Numbered from the stretch's first letter, positions 9,075 through 17,877 are shown. The stretch is DNA of 64,000 nucleotides from Rhodospirillaceae bacterium (GCA_947467145.1 CANIGJ010000004.1:1-64000), one strand, 5' to 3'. Numbers and translations: made by a program. Notes: generated by a model from the sequence alone, not told the origin.

Positions 9075-10462
9075 ATGAACGACGTATCCGTCGCGTTGAA
9101 TGCAGCCGCCGACAAAAAGCTTGAGCGCCTCATCAAGGCGCATCCGATTCCGACCTGCGTTCGTTCGCATGGACGATCATGGTCGTGCTGACGGTTTGCG
9201 TGATCGGCGGCTTCATTACCCGCCTCGCCGAAGTCACCGTCGCCGAAGGCAAGGTCGTGCCGCTCGGCGATCTGAAGGTCGTGCAGCATCTCGAAGGCGG
9301 CATCATCCAGGAAATCTTCGTCGCCGAAGGCGATCAGGTGCGCGAAGGCCAACCCCTGATCCAACTCGACGTGCGGGCGGCCGGCCTGTCGCAGGACGAA
9401 CTCGAAGTTCAGCTCTTCCAGCAATTGGCGATCCGCGCGCGTCTCGCCGCCGAAGCGGTCGGCGGCACGCCGACCTTCCCGGCCGATATCCTGGCCAAGC
9501 GCCCGCAGCTCATCGAATCGCAGCAAGCGGCCTACAGTGCGCGCAAGGAAGAATTGGATTCGATGATCAACGTCATGCGCAACACGGCGGCGCAACGCGA
9601 GCAGGAGGTTAAAGACATCACCTCCAAGCTCGCGTCCACGACCCGAACGCTCGAACTCGCCAAGCAGCGCCTCGCCGATTCCGAATCCCTGGTGAAACGC
9701 GAACTCATCTCGCGCTTCGAATATCTGAAGACGCAGGCCGAGGTCGCCGATCTGCAGCAGACCTACAACACGACCAAGGGCGGCATCTCAAGCGCCGAAT
9801 TCGCGGTCCGCGAAGCCCAGGGCCGCATGCGCGAAAAACTCGACGCGTTCCGCCGCGAAGCTAATACCTAACTCGGCAAGACCGAGGAAAAGATCGGCCA
9901 GTTGCGCTAGCAATATAACCAGACGAGTGAAAAGAGTGCCCGCCTGGAGATCCGCAGCCCGATCACCGGTATCGTCAAGAATATGCGCACCTCGACCATC
10001 GGCGGCGTGGTGCGCCCCGGCGAGCCGATCATGGAGATCGTGCCGACCGGCGAGAAGCTGGTCATCACCGCGCATCTCAATCCGATCGATCGCGGTTTCG
10101 TCGAGGTCGGCCAACCGGCCGAAGTGAAACTGTCGACCTACGACTACATCAAGTACGGAACCCTCGTCGGCGTGGTGACGCGTCTCGCCGCCGATGCGAC
10201 CCAGGATCCGGAAAAAGGCCCCTATTTCGAGGTCGTCGTCGAAACCGACAAGAACTATCTCGGCCGCATGGAAGGCGAATTGCAGATCACGCCCGGCATG
10301 GTCGCCACCGTCGATATCCATACCGGCACCAAGAGCGCCATCGACTTCCTGGTCAAACCGGTGCTCAAGATGAAGGCCGATGCGTTCAAGGAGAACTACA
10401 AGGAAGCGGCACCTAATACCGCGATCGAAACCGCTAAGTCGCGGCGCGTTTTCATTCAATAG
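9075..10462 (+). pseudogene. HlyD-family secretion adaptor, frameshifted with two stops
   Basis: This is a broken copy of the membrane fusion protein that links a type I exporter to TolC. The ATG at 9075 starts a frame matching the N-terminus of the intact paralogue at 10487 (KKLERLIKAHPIPT against QRLNKLIESNPLPT), but near 9156 the match moves to another frame: ACCTGCGTTCG reads as if one G were lost from ACC TGG CGT TCG. The new frame then runs through the conserved biotinyl-lipoyl region (GDLKVVQHLEGGIIQEIFV) but is stopped by TAA at 9869-9871 and TAG at 9908-9910 before resuming in the same frame to 10462. Restored, it would encode about 462 residues. It is a tandem duplicate of the next gene and follows the stop-bearing ABC gene by 9 bp. 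Confidence 0.88.
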
Positions 10463-10486
10463 CCCGGAAATAGACAAGGCCGCCCC

Positions 10487-11815
10487 ATGCCCTTCGATTC
10501 GCCCGAAGACCAACGTCTCAACAAGCTGATCGAAAGCAATCCGCTGCCGACCTGGACACCGTTGATCATCCTGTTCGCGGTGACGATTGCGAGTTGCCTT
10601 GCCTGGGCCTGGACGACCGAACTCGAAGAGACGACGACCGTGGAAGCAAAAGTCGTGCCCAAGGGCGATCTGAAGGTCGTGCAGCACCTTGAAGGCGGCA
10701 TCATCCAGGAAATCTTCGTGCGTGAAGGCAGTCAGGTCGTGCAGGACCAGCCGCTGGTCCGTCTCGACATCCGCGCCTCCAACAACAAGCAGGACGAAAT
10801 CGAAGTCCAGCTCTACAGCCAGATGTCGCTGCGCGCGCGCCTCGAGGCCGAGGCCGGCGGGCGGCCGCCGATTTTTCCCGAAGAGGTCCGCCAACGTTAT
10901 CCGCAGATCGTCGAGACGCAGCAGCGCGCGTACGATGCGCGCAAGACCGAGCTTGAATCCGGCCTCGGCGTGCTGCGCAGTTCGCTCTCGCAGAAAGAAC
11001 AGGACGGCAAGGATCTGCGCGGCAAGCTCAACACCGTCAATTCCAATCTCGAATTGGGCAAGGTGCGGCTCGACGATGCCAGCAAGCTGATCAAGGACCG
11101 GCTGATCAGCCGCGACGAATACCGCAAGCTGGAGGCCGAAATCGAAGATCTGCGGTCGGGCGTGAATTCGCTGCGCGAGCAGATCGGCAAGGCGGACGCC
11201 GCCGTCGAGGAGGCGCGCTCGCGTATCGCCGAACGCAACAACACGTTCCGCCGCGAAGCGCAGACCGAACTCAGCACTGTCGTTGAAACGGTATCGAAAC
11301 TGCGCGAAGCGCTGACCACGTCCGGCGAAAAGGGTGCGCGCCTGGAAATCAGAGCGCCCATCGACGGCATCGTGAAGAACATGCGCTACTCGACCATCGG
11401 CGGCGTCGTGAAACCGGGCGAGCCGATCATGGAAATCGTGCCGACCGGCGACACCCTCGTCGTCTCGGCCAAGCTCGACCCCGCCGATCGCGGTTATGTC
11501 TCGGTCGGCCAGCCCGCGATGGTCAAAATCTCGACTTACGATTACACGCGTTACGGCGGCCTCGCCGGGCACGTGACCCTCGTCGGCGGCGACGCCACGA
11601 CCGACGACCAGGCGCAGGGCAAAGCCAAATCGAAGCAGTTCTTTGAAATCATCGTCGAGACGGACAAAAGTTATCTCGGCAAGCGCGAGGGCGAATTGCC
11701 GATCACGCCGGGCATGCAGGCCACAGTCGATATTCATACGGGCAAGAAGACCGTCATCAACTATGTCCTGACACCGGCCCGCAAGATAATCGCCGAGGCC
11801 TTCCGGGAGCGGTGA
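10487..11815 (+). CDS. HlyD-family type I secretion periplasmic adaptor, intact
   Basis: An intact 442-residue membrane fusion protein. A short cytoplasmic N-terminus is followed by one membrane helix (about 25-45), a split biotinyl-lipoyl domain (first half with GDLKVVQHLEGGIIQEIFV at about 62-81, second half with APIDGIVKNM), a long central coiled-coil hairpin and a C-terminal beta-barrel domain ending VDIHTGKKTVINY. It would bridge an inner membrane ABC exporter and TolC. It sits 24 bp after the damaged paralogue. Because its own ABC partner at 7146 is interrupted, it may serve another exporter or be a remnant not yet damaged. No RTX or repeat-rich cargo protein is seen in the window. Confidence 0.93.
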   Translation: MPFDSPEDQRLNKLIESNPLPTWTPLIILFAVTIASCLAWAWTTELEETTTVEAKVVPKGDLKVVQHLEGGIIQEIFVREGSQVVQDQPLVRLDIRASNNKQDEIEVQLYSQMSLRARLEAEAGGRPPIFPEEVRQRYPQIVETQQRAYDARKTELESGLGVLRSSLSQKEQDGKDLRGKLNTVNSNLELGKVRLDDASKLIKDRLISRDEYRKLEAEIEDLRSGVNSLREQIGKADAAVEEARSRIAERNNTFRREAQTELSTVVETVSKLREALTTSGEKGARLEIRAPIDGIVKNMRYSTIGGVVKPGEPIMEIVPTGDTLVVSAKLDPADRGYVSVGQPAMVKISTYDYTRYGGLAGHVTLVGGDATTDDQAQGKAKSKQFFEIIVETDKSYLGKREGELPITPGMQATVDIHTGKKTVINYVLTPARKIIAEAFRER

Positions 11816-11819
11816 AGTT

Positions 11820-13068
11820 CGGATGAGATGATAAGTGCGCACATTCACAAAAGCAAAAATTTGTGTTATGGCTTCTCGCGAACAACTTCAGATGAATATT
11901 GGGACAATCGACAATGTCTTTAGGGACCATCGCTGGCGCCTTAGTCGGGATTGGACTAATTTTATTAGCAATTTTCGAGGAATCGCATGCTGTAGGGAAG
12001 CCTTTTCTGCAATCTGTTCTTATGTACGGGCATTTGGGCGGCTTCATGATAGTTGTCGGCGGAACAACTGCTTCTGCATTTATATGTTATGAGGCTCGTT
12101 ACGTAATTCTTGCTTTGAAAAGTGCCTTCAAGATTTACGCCGCCCCGCCAATTAATCGAAACTTGATAAAAGCTGAGGTGGGTCGAGTTATTCGTTGGGC
12201 TTATACAGTTCAGAAATCTGGGATACCTGCCCTGGAACAGGAAGCAAAAAAGCTAAAAAATGCCGATAAATTTCTGGCATTTGGCCTCGACATGGTCGTA
12301 GCAGGCTACAGTGGGGAAGAAGTAAAGCACATCTTAACCACAACAATCGAAACGACTTTCGGCCGCAACATGGTTCCATCAACTATTCTGAAAAATTTAG
12401 GAGGCATTGGACCCGCCTTTGGAATGGTCGGCACGCTTCTAGGAATGGTCATGATGATGTCAAATTTGGGAGGCGATCCCAGTAGCTTGGGAGGCTCTCT
12501 GGCCACTGCACTGACAGCTACACTATATGGAGTTCTTTCTGCTCGATTGCTTTGGTTTCCTGCGTCTGAAAAAATCAAGCAGAGAGAAGAGATTGTCCGG
12601 TTTAGAAATTATCTAGTTCTAGAAGGATTATCATTATTAGCAGATCGAAAAAGCCCTCGGTATATTCAGGATCGGATGAATAGCTTTCTCGACCCAGCGA
12701 TTCATTTTAATCTTGATAAAATGAAATCTTAGAACTGTTGTCTATGAGAGAATAAATAATGGCAGGCGGTCCAGGCGGGGCTCCGCACGAAGAACCAGAA
12801 GATGAGGCATGGCTTCTAACTTATGCAGACATGATCACTCTGGTTATGGCTTTTTTTGTGTTGATGATGGGGGTGTCGAAAGTAGATTTCACAGCCTACG
12901 AGGAACTATCCTCCGCTTTGAGCGAAGAGAGAACTGGATCTCCAGATAAACAGAAAGAACGTACTCAAACCCTGCAGCGAGACCTTAAGGATATTATATC
13001 CAACGAGGGTGCGGAGAACGCCGTTCAAATAGGAAACGACGCGCAAGGATCTATAACCCTGACTATAG
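11820..13068 (+). other. AT-rich island spanning motA and the 5' part of motB
   Basis: Hand counts on single 60-base lines give 40% G+C at 12241-12300 and 33% at 12601-12660, against 58% at 13081-13140 just beyond the island. Codons rare elsewhere in the window (TTA, CTA, ATA, AGA, GGA) are common here, including two adjacent TTA codons near the start of motA. The left edge is just after the hlyD stop; the right edge is inside motB near 13068, at the boundary between its linker and its OmpA-like domain. Partial replacement by transferred DNA is the simplest reading. Confidence 0.7.
11914..12732 (+). CDS. motA: MotA-type stator protein
   Basis: A 272-residue MotA/ExbB-family membrane protein: with MotB it forms the proton channel and stator that drives flagellar rotation. 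Four membrane helices are evident, two near the N-terminus (about 5-25 and 33-52) and two after the cytoplasmic loop (about 165-185 and 200-220). The channel-lining motif PAFGMVGTLLGMV is present. The ATG at 11914 gives the typical opening MSLGTI; a TTG at 11899 would add five residues with no support. Its AT-rich composition and codon use differ from all flanking genes except the first part of motB. No other flagellar gene is in the window, and the usual short length argues against ZorA-like proteins, which carry long cytoplasmic tails. Confidence 0.92.
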   Translation: MSLGTIAGALVGIGLILLAIFEESHAVGKPFLQSVLMYGHLGGFMIVVGGTTASAFICYEARYVILALKSAFKIYAAPPINRNLIKAEVGRVIRWAYTVQKSGIPALEQEAKKLKNADKFLAFGLDMVVAGYSGEEVKHILTTTIETTFGRNMVPSTILKNLGGIGPAFGMVGTLLGMVMMMSNLGGDPSSLGGSLATALTATLYGVLSARLLWFPASEKIKQREEIVRFRNYLVLEGLSLLADRKSPRYIQDRMNSFLDPAIHFNLDKMKS

Positions 13069-13565
13069 ACGGCGGCGCCTTCTTCAAGCCGGCCACGGCC
13101 GATCTCCAAGAGCAGGCTTTGCCGGTGTTGAAAGGCATCGTGGAGGAACTCTCGAACCCGATCTATCAGCAGTTCAACATCAGCGTCGAAGGCCATACCG
13201 ACGACGGACAGATAAACAACGCGCGTTACCCGTCCAATTGGGAACTATCCACGGGGCGCGCCTCCACGGTCGTACGTTTCTTTGCCGATACCAGGACGCT
13301 GCCGAACGCTAACGATCCTCTCGGAGAGCCCTTGTTCGCACCTCACCGGCTGCGCGCCATCGGTTATGCCGGCACGCAGCCCAAGGCGCCCAATCGCGAT
13401 CTGAACGGCGTGGCGATCCCGGAAAACCAGGCTCAAAACCGGCGCGTCGTCATGCGCATCAACCGCAAGCCGATCTTCGAACAGGTCCGCATCCCATCGT
13501 TCCGCCGCAGCACAGCGAACGACACCGATGCCGGACAGGACGTCGGCAAGGGCAAGAAAAAGTAA
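12759..13565 (+). CDS. motB: MotB-type stator protein with OmpA peptidoglycan-binding domain
   Basis: A 268-residue MotB: one N-terminal membrane helix carrying the essential proton-binding aspartate (TYADMITLVMAFF, D24), a charged linker, and a C-terminal OmpA-like domain (about 105-255) that anchors the stator to peptidoglycan (VEGHTDDG, NWELSTGRA, NRRVVMRI). It starts 26 bp after motA. The gene is a compositional mosaic: the membrane/linker part (to about codon 103) matches AT-rich motA, whereas the OmpA domain has the GC-rich codon use of the rest of the window. The reading frame is intact across the break, so if it is recombinant the junction was selected for function. Confidence 0.92.
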   Translation: MAGGPGGAPHEEPEDEAWLLTYADMITLVMAFFVLMMGVSKVDFTAYEELSSALSEERTGSPDKQKERTQTLQRDLKDIISNEGAENAVQIGNDAQGSITLTIDGGAFFKPATADLQEQALPVLKGIVEELSNPIYQQFNISVEGHTDDGQINNARYPSNWELSTGRASTVVRFFADTRTLPNANDPLGEPLFAPHRLRAIGYAGTQPKAPNRDLNGVAIPENQAQNRRVVMRINRKPIFEQVRIPSFRRSTANDTDAGQDVGKGKKK

Positions 13566-13637
13566 TATCCGGGTGGGCGGGATTTTCCCCGCTCCTGGGC
13601 GATTGTCCTAAAACCTTTACCTGACATAACGATTTTG

Positions 13638-13651
13638 TATCGTGCACGATA
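13638..13651. promoter_or_regulatory. Perfect 14-bp palindrome, likely operator
   Basis: TATCGTGCACGATA reads the same on both strands and lies 66 bp before the start of the MetE-like gene. It overlaps GATAAT (13648-13653), a close -10 match. The ATnGTnnACnAT shape is typical of GntR-family (FCD-type) repressor sites, but no such regulator is encoded in the window, so the regulator is unknown. The remaining motB-metE-like gap (13566-13717) has a short GC stem-loop near 13575-13590 without a T-run. Confidence 0.5.
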
Positions 13652-13717
13652 ATCTGTCATGCTCGCCCGAAGCACTGCGCTCTACGCAGTCCAAAACAAC
13701 GTACAGGGAGCAGAGAC

Positions 13718-14848
13718 ATGGCCGATACCGCGCCACATAATCCGCCGTTCCGCGCCGAACATATCGGCAGCCTGGTCCGCCCGCAGAAGCTCGTCGATGC
13801 ACGCCGCGCGTTCGAGGCGAAAAAGCTCGACGCCGCCGCCTTGCGCGTCATCGAAGACGAAGCGATCCGCGATGTCGTCAAGCTGCAGGAAGATATCGGC
13901 CTCGAAATGGTGACCGACGGCGAATTCCGCCGCGCCAGCTATTCGGATTCCTTCACCGTGCAGGGCATCAAAGGCATCTCGATCGAGATGACCGACGACA
14001 AGGGCTACGAAGCCGACGCCAAGGCCGGCCATCGCATGGCGCGACGCATCCCGCGTGTTGTGTCCAAACTCGAATGGGCGGGCCCGCAGAACGCCAAGGA
14101 TTTCGCCTTCCTCAAGGCAGCAACGACCAAATCCACCGGCAAGATCACGATCCCCGGCCCCGCCTACGTCCACTACCGCGCGGGCCGCGAGAACATTAGC
14201 AAAGACGTCTATCCCGACATCGACAATTTCTGGTCGGACCTCGTCACCGCCTATCATAAGGAATTACAATCGCTGTATGACGCCGGTTGCCGCTATGTGC
14301 AGATCGACGAGACCTCGTTGGTGAAACTAGGCGAAGAGCGCGTGCGCGGCCTGCTCAAGGATCGCGGCGACGATTGGCAGGATCTTCTCAAACGTTATAT
14401 CGAGGCCTGCAACGCGGTGGCGCGCGGTGCTCCCAAGGGCATGACCGTCGGCATCCACATCTGCCGCAGCCAGGACAAGAACTGGCAGGCCGATGTCGGC
14501 TACGACCCCATCGCTGATGCGATCTTCAACCAGATGGAGATCGGCACCTATTTCCTGGAATACGACAATCCGCGCTCGGGGACGTTCGAGCCGCTGCGCT
14601 TCGTGCCGAAAAACAAAACCGTCGTGCTCGGCCTCGTCGGCTCGCGCACGCCGGAACTCGAAGAAGCCGACATGCTGAAGCGCCGCATCGAGGAAGCATC
14701 GAAATACATTTCGCTCGATCAGCTCGCCTTGTCGCCGCATTGCGGATTTTCGACCGGCATCTTCATGAGCAAATCGGACTCAATCAATCTCGAGACGGCG
14801 AAACTCGCCCGCGTCATAGAGGTGGCACGCCAGATGTGGAAAAACTAA
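13718..14848 (+). CDS. MetE C-terminal-domain-like zinc methyltransferase
   Basis: A 376-residue protein of the UROD/MetE-like superfamily, equivalent to the catalytic half of cobalamin-independent methionine synthase (YxjG/YxjH-type). Zinc ligands can be read as H247 and C249 (IHICRS), E281 (LEYDNPRSG) and C342 (SPHCGFSTG). The N-terminus has the family's HIGSLVRP motif. Such stand-alone domains transfer methyl groups to or from thiols; some act in methionine synthesis from other donors, others in catabolism, so the substrate is not known. GGGAG lies 9 nt before the ATG. Two TctC-type receptors follow on the same strand after 52 bp, which suggests a role in using an imported compound rather than housekeeping methionine synthesis. 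Confidence 0.85.
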   Translation: MADTAPHNPPFRAEHIGSLVRPQKLVDARRAFEAKKLDAAALRVIEDEAIRDVVKLQEDIGLEMVTDGEFRRASYSDSFTVQGIKGISIEMTDDKGYEADAKAGHRMARRIPRVVSKLEWAGPQNAKDFAFLKAATTKSTGKITIPGPAYVHYRAGRENISKDVYPDIDNFWSDLVTAYHKELQSLYDAGCRYVQIDETSLVKLGEERVRGLLKDRGDDWQDLLKRYIEACNAVARGAPKGMTVGIHICRSQDKNWQADVGYDPIADAIFNQMEIGTYFLEYDNPRSGTFEPLRFVPKNKTVVLGLVGSRTPELEEADMLKRRIEEASKYISLDQLALSPHCGFSTGIFMSKSDSINLETAKLARVIEVARQMWKN

Positions 14849-14850
14849 AC

Positions 14851-14874
14851 GGCCTTATCCTGTTGTGATAGGCC
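14851..14874 (+). repeat. Imperfect hairpin between MetE-like gene and receptor
   Basis: GGCCTTATC and GATAGGCC pair with one bulged T around a short loop. There is no T-run after it, so it is unlikely to be a full terminator; it may moderate read-through or stabilise an mRNA end. Confidence 0.4.
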
Positions 14875-14900
14875 GATCTCATAGACGCTGGGAGGCGCAC

Positions 14901-15956
14901 ATGATCGGTCATCGCGTACGAGTAAGCGTATTAGCGGCAGCATTCGCACTGCTGGCGCCTTACAATGCCCAGGCCCAATCCAACGCGGGCTTCTACAAAG
15001 GCAAAACGCTTGAGGTCTATGCCGGCTATGCGCCGGGCGGCGGCTACGATCTTTATACCCGCGTGCTGGCCAAGCACATGGTGAAACACCTGCCCGGCCA
15101 ACCCGGGCATGTCGTCAAGAACATGCCGGGCGCCGGCTCCGCCAAGCTTGCCTCATATCTGTGGGAGGTGGCCCCCAAAGACGGCACCGCTTTCGGCCTG
15201 ATCAACGCGACCGTCGCCTTCGATCCGCTGTTCGGCGGTGAAGCAGCCGAAGCCATCAAGTTCGATCCGTCGCAGCTCACCTGGATCGGCAGCCTCGATC
15301 AATTCACGCCCATCGGCATCGCCTGGCATACGACGGGCATGACCAAGATCGAACAGTTCAAGGAAAAGGAATTTCTGATCGGCTCAACGGGCGGGCCGAG
15401 CGCCGCCGCAGTCTACTGCAATCTGCTCAACAACATGATCGGTACCAAGTTCAAGATCCTGCCGGGCTACAAAGGATCGGAAGATATCGCGCTCGCCATG
15501 GATCGCGGCGAAGTACCCGGTTATGTCGGCTGGTATTGGGGCGGGCTCAAAACGACGCGCGGCGACTGGCTGCAAAGCAATCCGTGGAAGATCAATGTTT
15601 TCCTGCAATTCGGCCTCGCACCTGACCCCGATCTGCCGGGTGTACCGCATATCTACGACGTGCTGCCCAATCCCGAGCACAAACAGATCTTCAAGCTCGT
15701 GCTCTCGCAATTGGCGCTCGCACGGCCCTTCGTCGCACCGCCGGGCCTATCGGCTGAACGCGTGAAGGATCTGCGCACCGCGTTCAACGCAACCGCCAAA
15801 GATCCCGAATACCTGGCCGAGATGGAAAAGGCCAAACAGACCGTGCGCCTCTTCACCGGCGAACAGATCGACGCGCTATTGAAAGAAGTTTATGCGACGT
15901 CGCCCGATCTGATCGCAAAGGTGAAACTGGCGATGAATCCACCGGAAGCCAAATAG
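14901..15956 (+). CDS. Bug/TctC-family periplasmic solute receptor (1)
   Basis: A 351-residue secreted receptor of the tripartite tricarboxylate transporter family, which binds carboxylates and similar small organic acids in the periplasm. A signal peptide (to about residue 26, ...NAQAQS) precedes the typical YKGKTLEV and PGGGYD motifs and the NMPGAGSAKLASYL ligand-loop region. GGGAGG ends 5 nt before the ATG at 14901, which decides this start over an upstream in-frame ATG at 14865. No TctA or TctB membrane subunits are in the window, so it must use a transporter elsewhere or act as an extracytoplasmic sensor. It is a tandem paralogue of the next gene. Confidence 0.88.
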   Translation: MIGHRVRVSVLAAAFALLAPYNAQAQSNAGFYKGKTLEVYAGYAPGGGYDLYTRVLAKHMVKHLPGQPGHVVKNMPGAGSAKLASYLWEVAPKDGTAFGLINATVAFDPLFGGEAAEAIKFDPSQLTWIGSLDQFTPIGIAWHTTGMTKIEQFKEKEFLIGSTGGPSAAAVYCNLLNNMIGTKFKILPGYKGSEDIALAMDRGEVPGYVGWYWGGLKTTRGDWLQSNPWKINVFLQFGLAPDPDLPGVPHIYDVLPNPEHKQIFKLVLSQLALARPFVAPPGLSAERVKDLRTAFNATAKDPEYLAEMEKAKQTVRLFTGEQIDALLKEVYATSPDLIAKVKLAMNPPEAK

Positions 15957-15988
15957 TCAAATCGAATCAATCGAGCGAAAGGACAGTT

Positions 15989-17029
15989 ATGAAACGGAAT
16001 GGATTTGCATGTATCGCAACTCTTGTCGCGGGCCTGATCAGTTGGACGCAAACGGCTGCCGCGCAATCCGTTGCCGATTTCTACAAAGGCAAAACGCTCG
16101 AGGTTTTTGTCGGTTACGGCCCAGGCGGCGGCTACGACCAATATGGCCGCCTGTTGGCGCGCCATATCGGCAAACACCTGCCCGGCAATCCCAGCACCGT
16201 CGTGCGCAACATGCCGGGCGCCGGCTCGGCGAAGCTTGCCAGCTATATGCACGAAGTCGCCGCGAAGGATGGATTGCAGATCGGCGCGATCGCTTCGACC
16301 GTGGCGTTCGATCCGCTGCTCGGCAGCGAAGGCGGCGAGAATTCCGTGCGCTTCGATCCACGCGAATTACATTGGCTCGGCAGCCTCGATGCCTTCACGC
16401 CGATCGGCGTGTCGTGGCACACCAGCGGTATCAAGACGATCGAGGATGCAAAGAAAAAAGAAGTCCTCGTCGGCTCGAGCGGCAGCGGCGATTCGTCCGC
16501 TGTATATCCGAAGCTGCTCAACGGCATGATCGGCACCAAGTTCAAGATCCTGACCGGCTATCGCGGGTCCAACGACATCACGCTCGCGATGGAGCGCGGC
16601 GAACTGCCGGCCTTCGTCGGCTGGTACTGGTATGGCCTCAAGACCACCAAGCAGAACTGGCTGCAGGACAAGACGGCGAACTTGTTCCTGCAGATCGGCC
16701 TGGAACCCGATCCCGAGATGCAGGGCGTGCCCTGGGTGCTGGATATCCTGCCGAGCGAAGCCGACAAACAGGTCTTCCGCGTCGTACTCGCCAATCTCGC
16801 CTTCTCGCGCCCGTTCGTCGCACCGCCCGGCGTGCCGGAAGCCCGCCTCACCGCACTCGCCAAGGCGATCGAAGACACGACGAAGGACAAGGAATTCCTG
16901 GCCGAGGCCGAGAAGCAGACAATGAGCGTGAAGTATTATTCGCGCGAAAAGATCGCGGCGCTGCTGAAGGATGTCTATGCGACGCCGCCGGAATTGATCG
17001 CGAAAGTCAGGGAAGCATCAGTGCAGTAG
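15989..17029 (+). CDS. Bug/TctC-family periplasmic solute receptor (2)
   Basis: A 346-residue receptor with a signal peptide ending near residue 25 (TAAAQS), then the same motif order as its upstream neighbour: FYKGKTLEV, GPGGGYDQYGR, NMPGAGSAKLASYM, GYRGSNDI and RPFVAPPGVPEARL. The two are clearly tandem duplicates that have diverged. The start is supported by GAAAGGA 7-13 nt upstream. It ends 20 bp from the convergent MBL hydrolase gene. Ligand unknown; the linked MetE-like enzyme is the only hint at what is imported. Confidence 0.88.
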   Translation: MKRNGFACIATLVAGLISWTQTAAAQSVADFYKGKTLEVFVGYGPGGGYDQYGRLLARHIGKHLPGNPSTVVRNMPGAGSAKLASYMHEVAAKDGLQIGAIASTVAFDPLLGSEGGENSVRFDPRELHWLGSLDAFTPIGVSWHTSGIKTIEDAKKKEVLVGSSGSGDSSAVYPKLLNGMIGTKFKILTGYRGSNDITLAMERGELPAFVGWYWYGLKTTKQNWLQDKTANLFLQIGLEPDPEMQGVPWVLDILPSEADKQVFRVVLANLAFSRPFVAPPGVPEARLTALAKAIEDTTKDKEFLAEAEKQTMSVKYYSREKIAALLKDVYATPPELIAKVREASVQ

Positions 17030-17049
17030 ACCGCACTTAAAGGCGGCGT

Positions 17050-17877
17050 CTACTCGACCAGGAAATCCATGTTTTCCTGGATGACGAAGGCGCCGTCCCA
17101 TGCGCGGGCTGCCTCGTCGGCCAATTTATCCATGAACACGTCGTCATGTTCCGGATCGTGGTGGAAAATGCCGAGGCGTTTGGCGCCCGCCATCTTGCAG
17201 AGCTTGACGCCCTCGTTCCACGTCGAATGGCCCCAGCCCACCTTGGAGGGGAATTCCTCTTCCGTGTAGGTCGAGTCGTAGATCACCAGATCCGCGCCCT
17301 CGATCAGCTTGAGGATATTTTCGTCGGGCTCGCTTTTGTGCTCGGTATCGGTGATCAGGCACATGGCGCGGCCGTTGCTTTCGATACGATAGCCAGTGGC
17401 GCCGTTCGGATGATTGAGCGGCGCGGTCAGGACTTTCGTCTTCGAGCTGGTGCCGATGTCGAGCTTCTCGCCCGCCTTGAAATCGCTGAAGGTCAGCTTC
17501 GCCTGCATGGCTTCGAGCGGGACCGGGAACATCGGGTTGTCCATCTGCGTCTCGAAGATGTTCTTCACCCCGCCCTTGTCGGTCAGATGACCGGCCATGA
17601 TGTCGAAGTTGCGGCGCTTGTCGAAGGCCGGCACGAAGAACGGGAAGCCGTTGATGTGATCCCAATGCGTATGGGTCAGCAGGATATGGCAATGGGTCAG
17701 ATCGGACTTCATGATCTGCTGACCGAGGTTGCGCACCCCGGTGCCACAATCGAGCAAAAACTTCTGATCGCCGACATCGACTTCGAGACTGGTCGTGTTG
17801 CCGCCGTATTTGAGGTGAGTCGGAGCTGGGCACGCGATACTTCCGCGACAACCCCAGATCTTCACACGAATTGACAT
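17050..17877 (-). CDS. MBL-fold metallo-hydrolase
   Basis: A 275-residue metallo-beta-lactamase-fold hydrolase with the binuclear metal motif HTHWDH at 69-74, and later ligands in LITDTEH and FHHDPEHDD. The opening VKIWGCRGS and the YGGNTTSLEV motif place it in the PF12706-type subgroup that includes RNase Z-like and cyclic-phosphodiester hydrolases. No signal peptide, so cytoplasmic. The substrate cannot be assigned; a phosphodiesterase activity would fit the cyclase-rich neighbourhood but is only a guess. The next gene upstream on the same strand is the SAM hydroxide adenosyltransferase, 64 bp away. Confidence 0.85.
   Translation of the reverse strand: MSIRVKIWGCRGSIACPAPTHLKYGGNTTSLEVDVGDQKFLLDCGTGVRNLGQQIMKSDLTHCHILLTHTHWDHINGFPFFVPAFDKRRNFDIMAGHLTDKGGVKNIFETQMDNPMFPVPLEAMQAKLTFSDFKAGEKLDIGTSSKTKVLTAPLNHPNGATGYRIESNGRAMCLITDTEHKSEPDENILKLIEGADLVIYDSTYTEEEFPSKVGWGHSTWNEGVKLCKMAGAKRLGIFHHDPEHDDVFMDKLADEAARAWDGAFVIQENMDFLVE

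Noticed and set aside
7491..9910. Recoding or programmed read-through of stops in the secretion genes
   Set aside because: Both TAG and TAA are involved and there is also a one-base frameshift, so a single recoding rule does not explain them. TAG is also used as an ordinary stop by many intact genes in the window.
9788..11848. A 686-codon open frame antisense to the two hlyD genes
   Set aside because: Same antisense artefact; the plus strand carries clear HlyD motifs.
11914..13565. Zorya-type defence genes (ZorA/ZorB)
   Set aside because: The MotA here has ordinary flagellar length without the long cytoplasmic tail of ZorA, and no ZorC, ZorD or ZorE gene follows.
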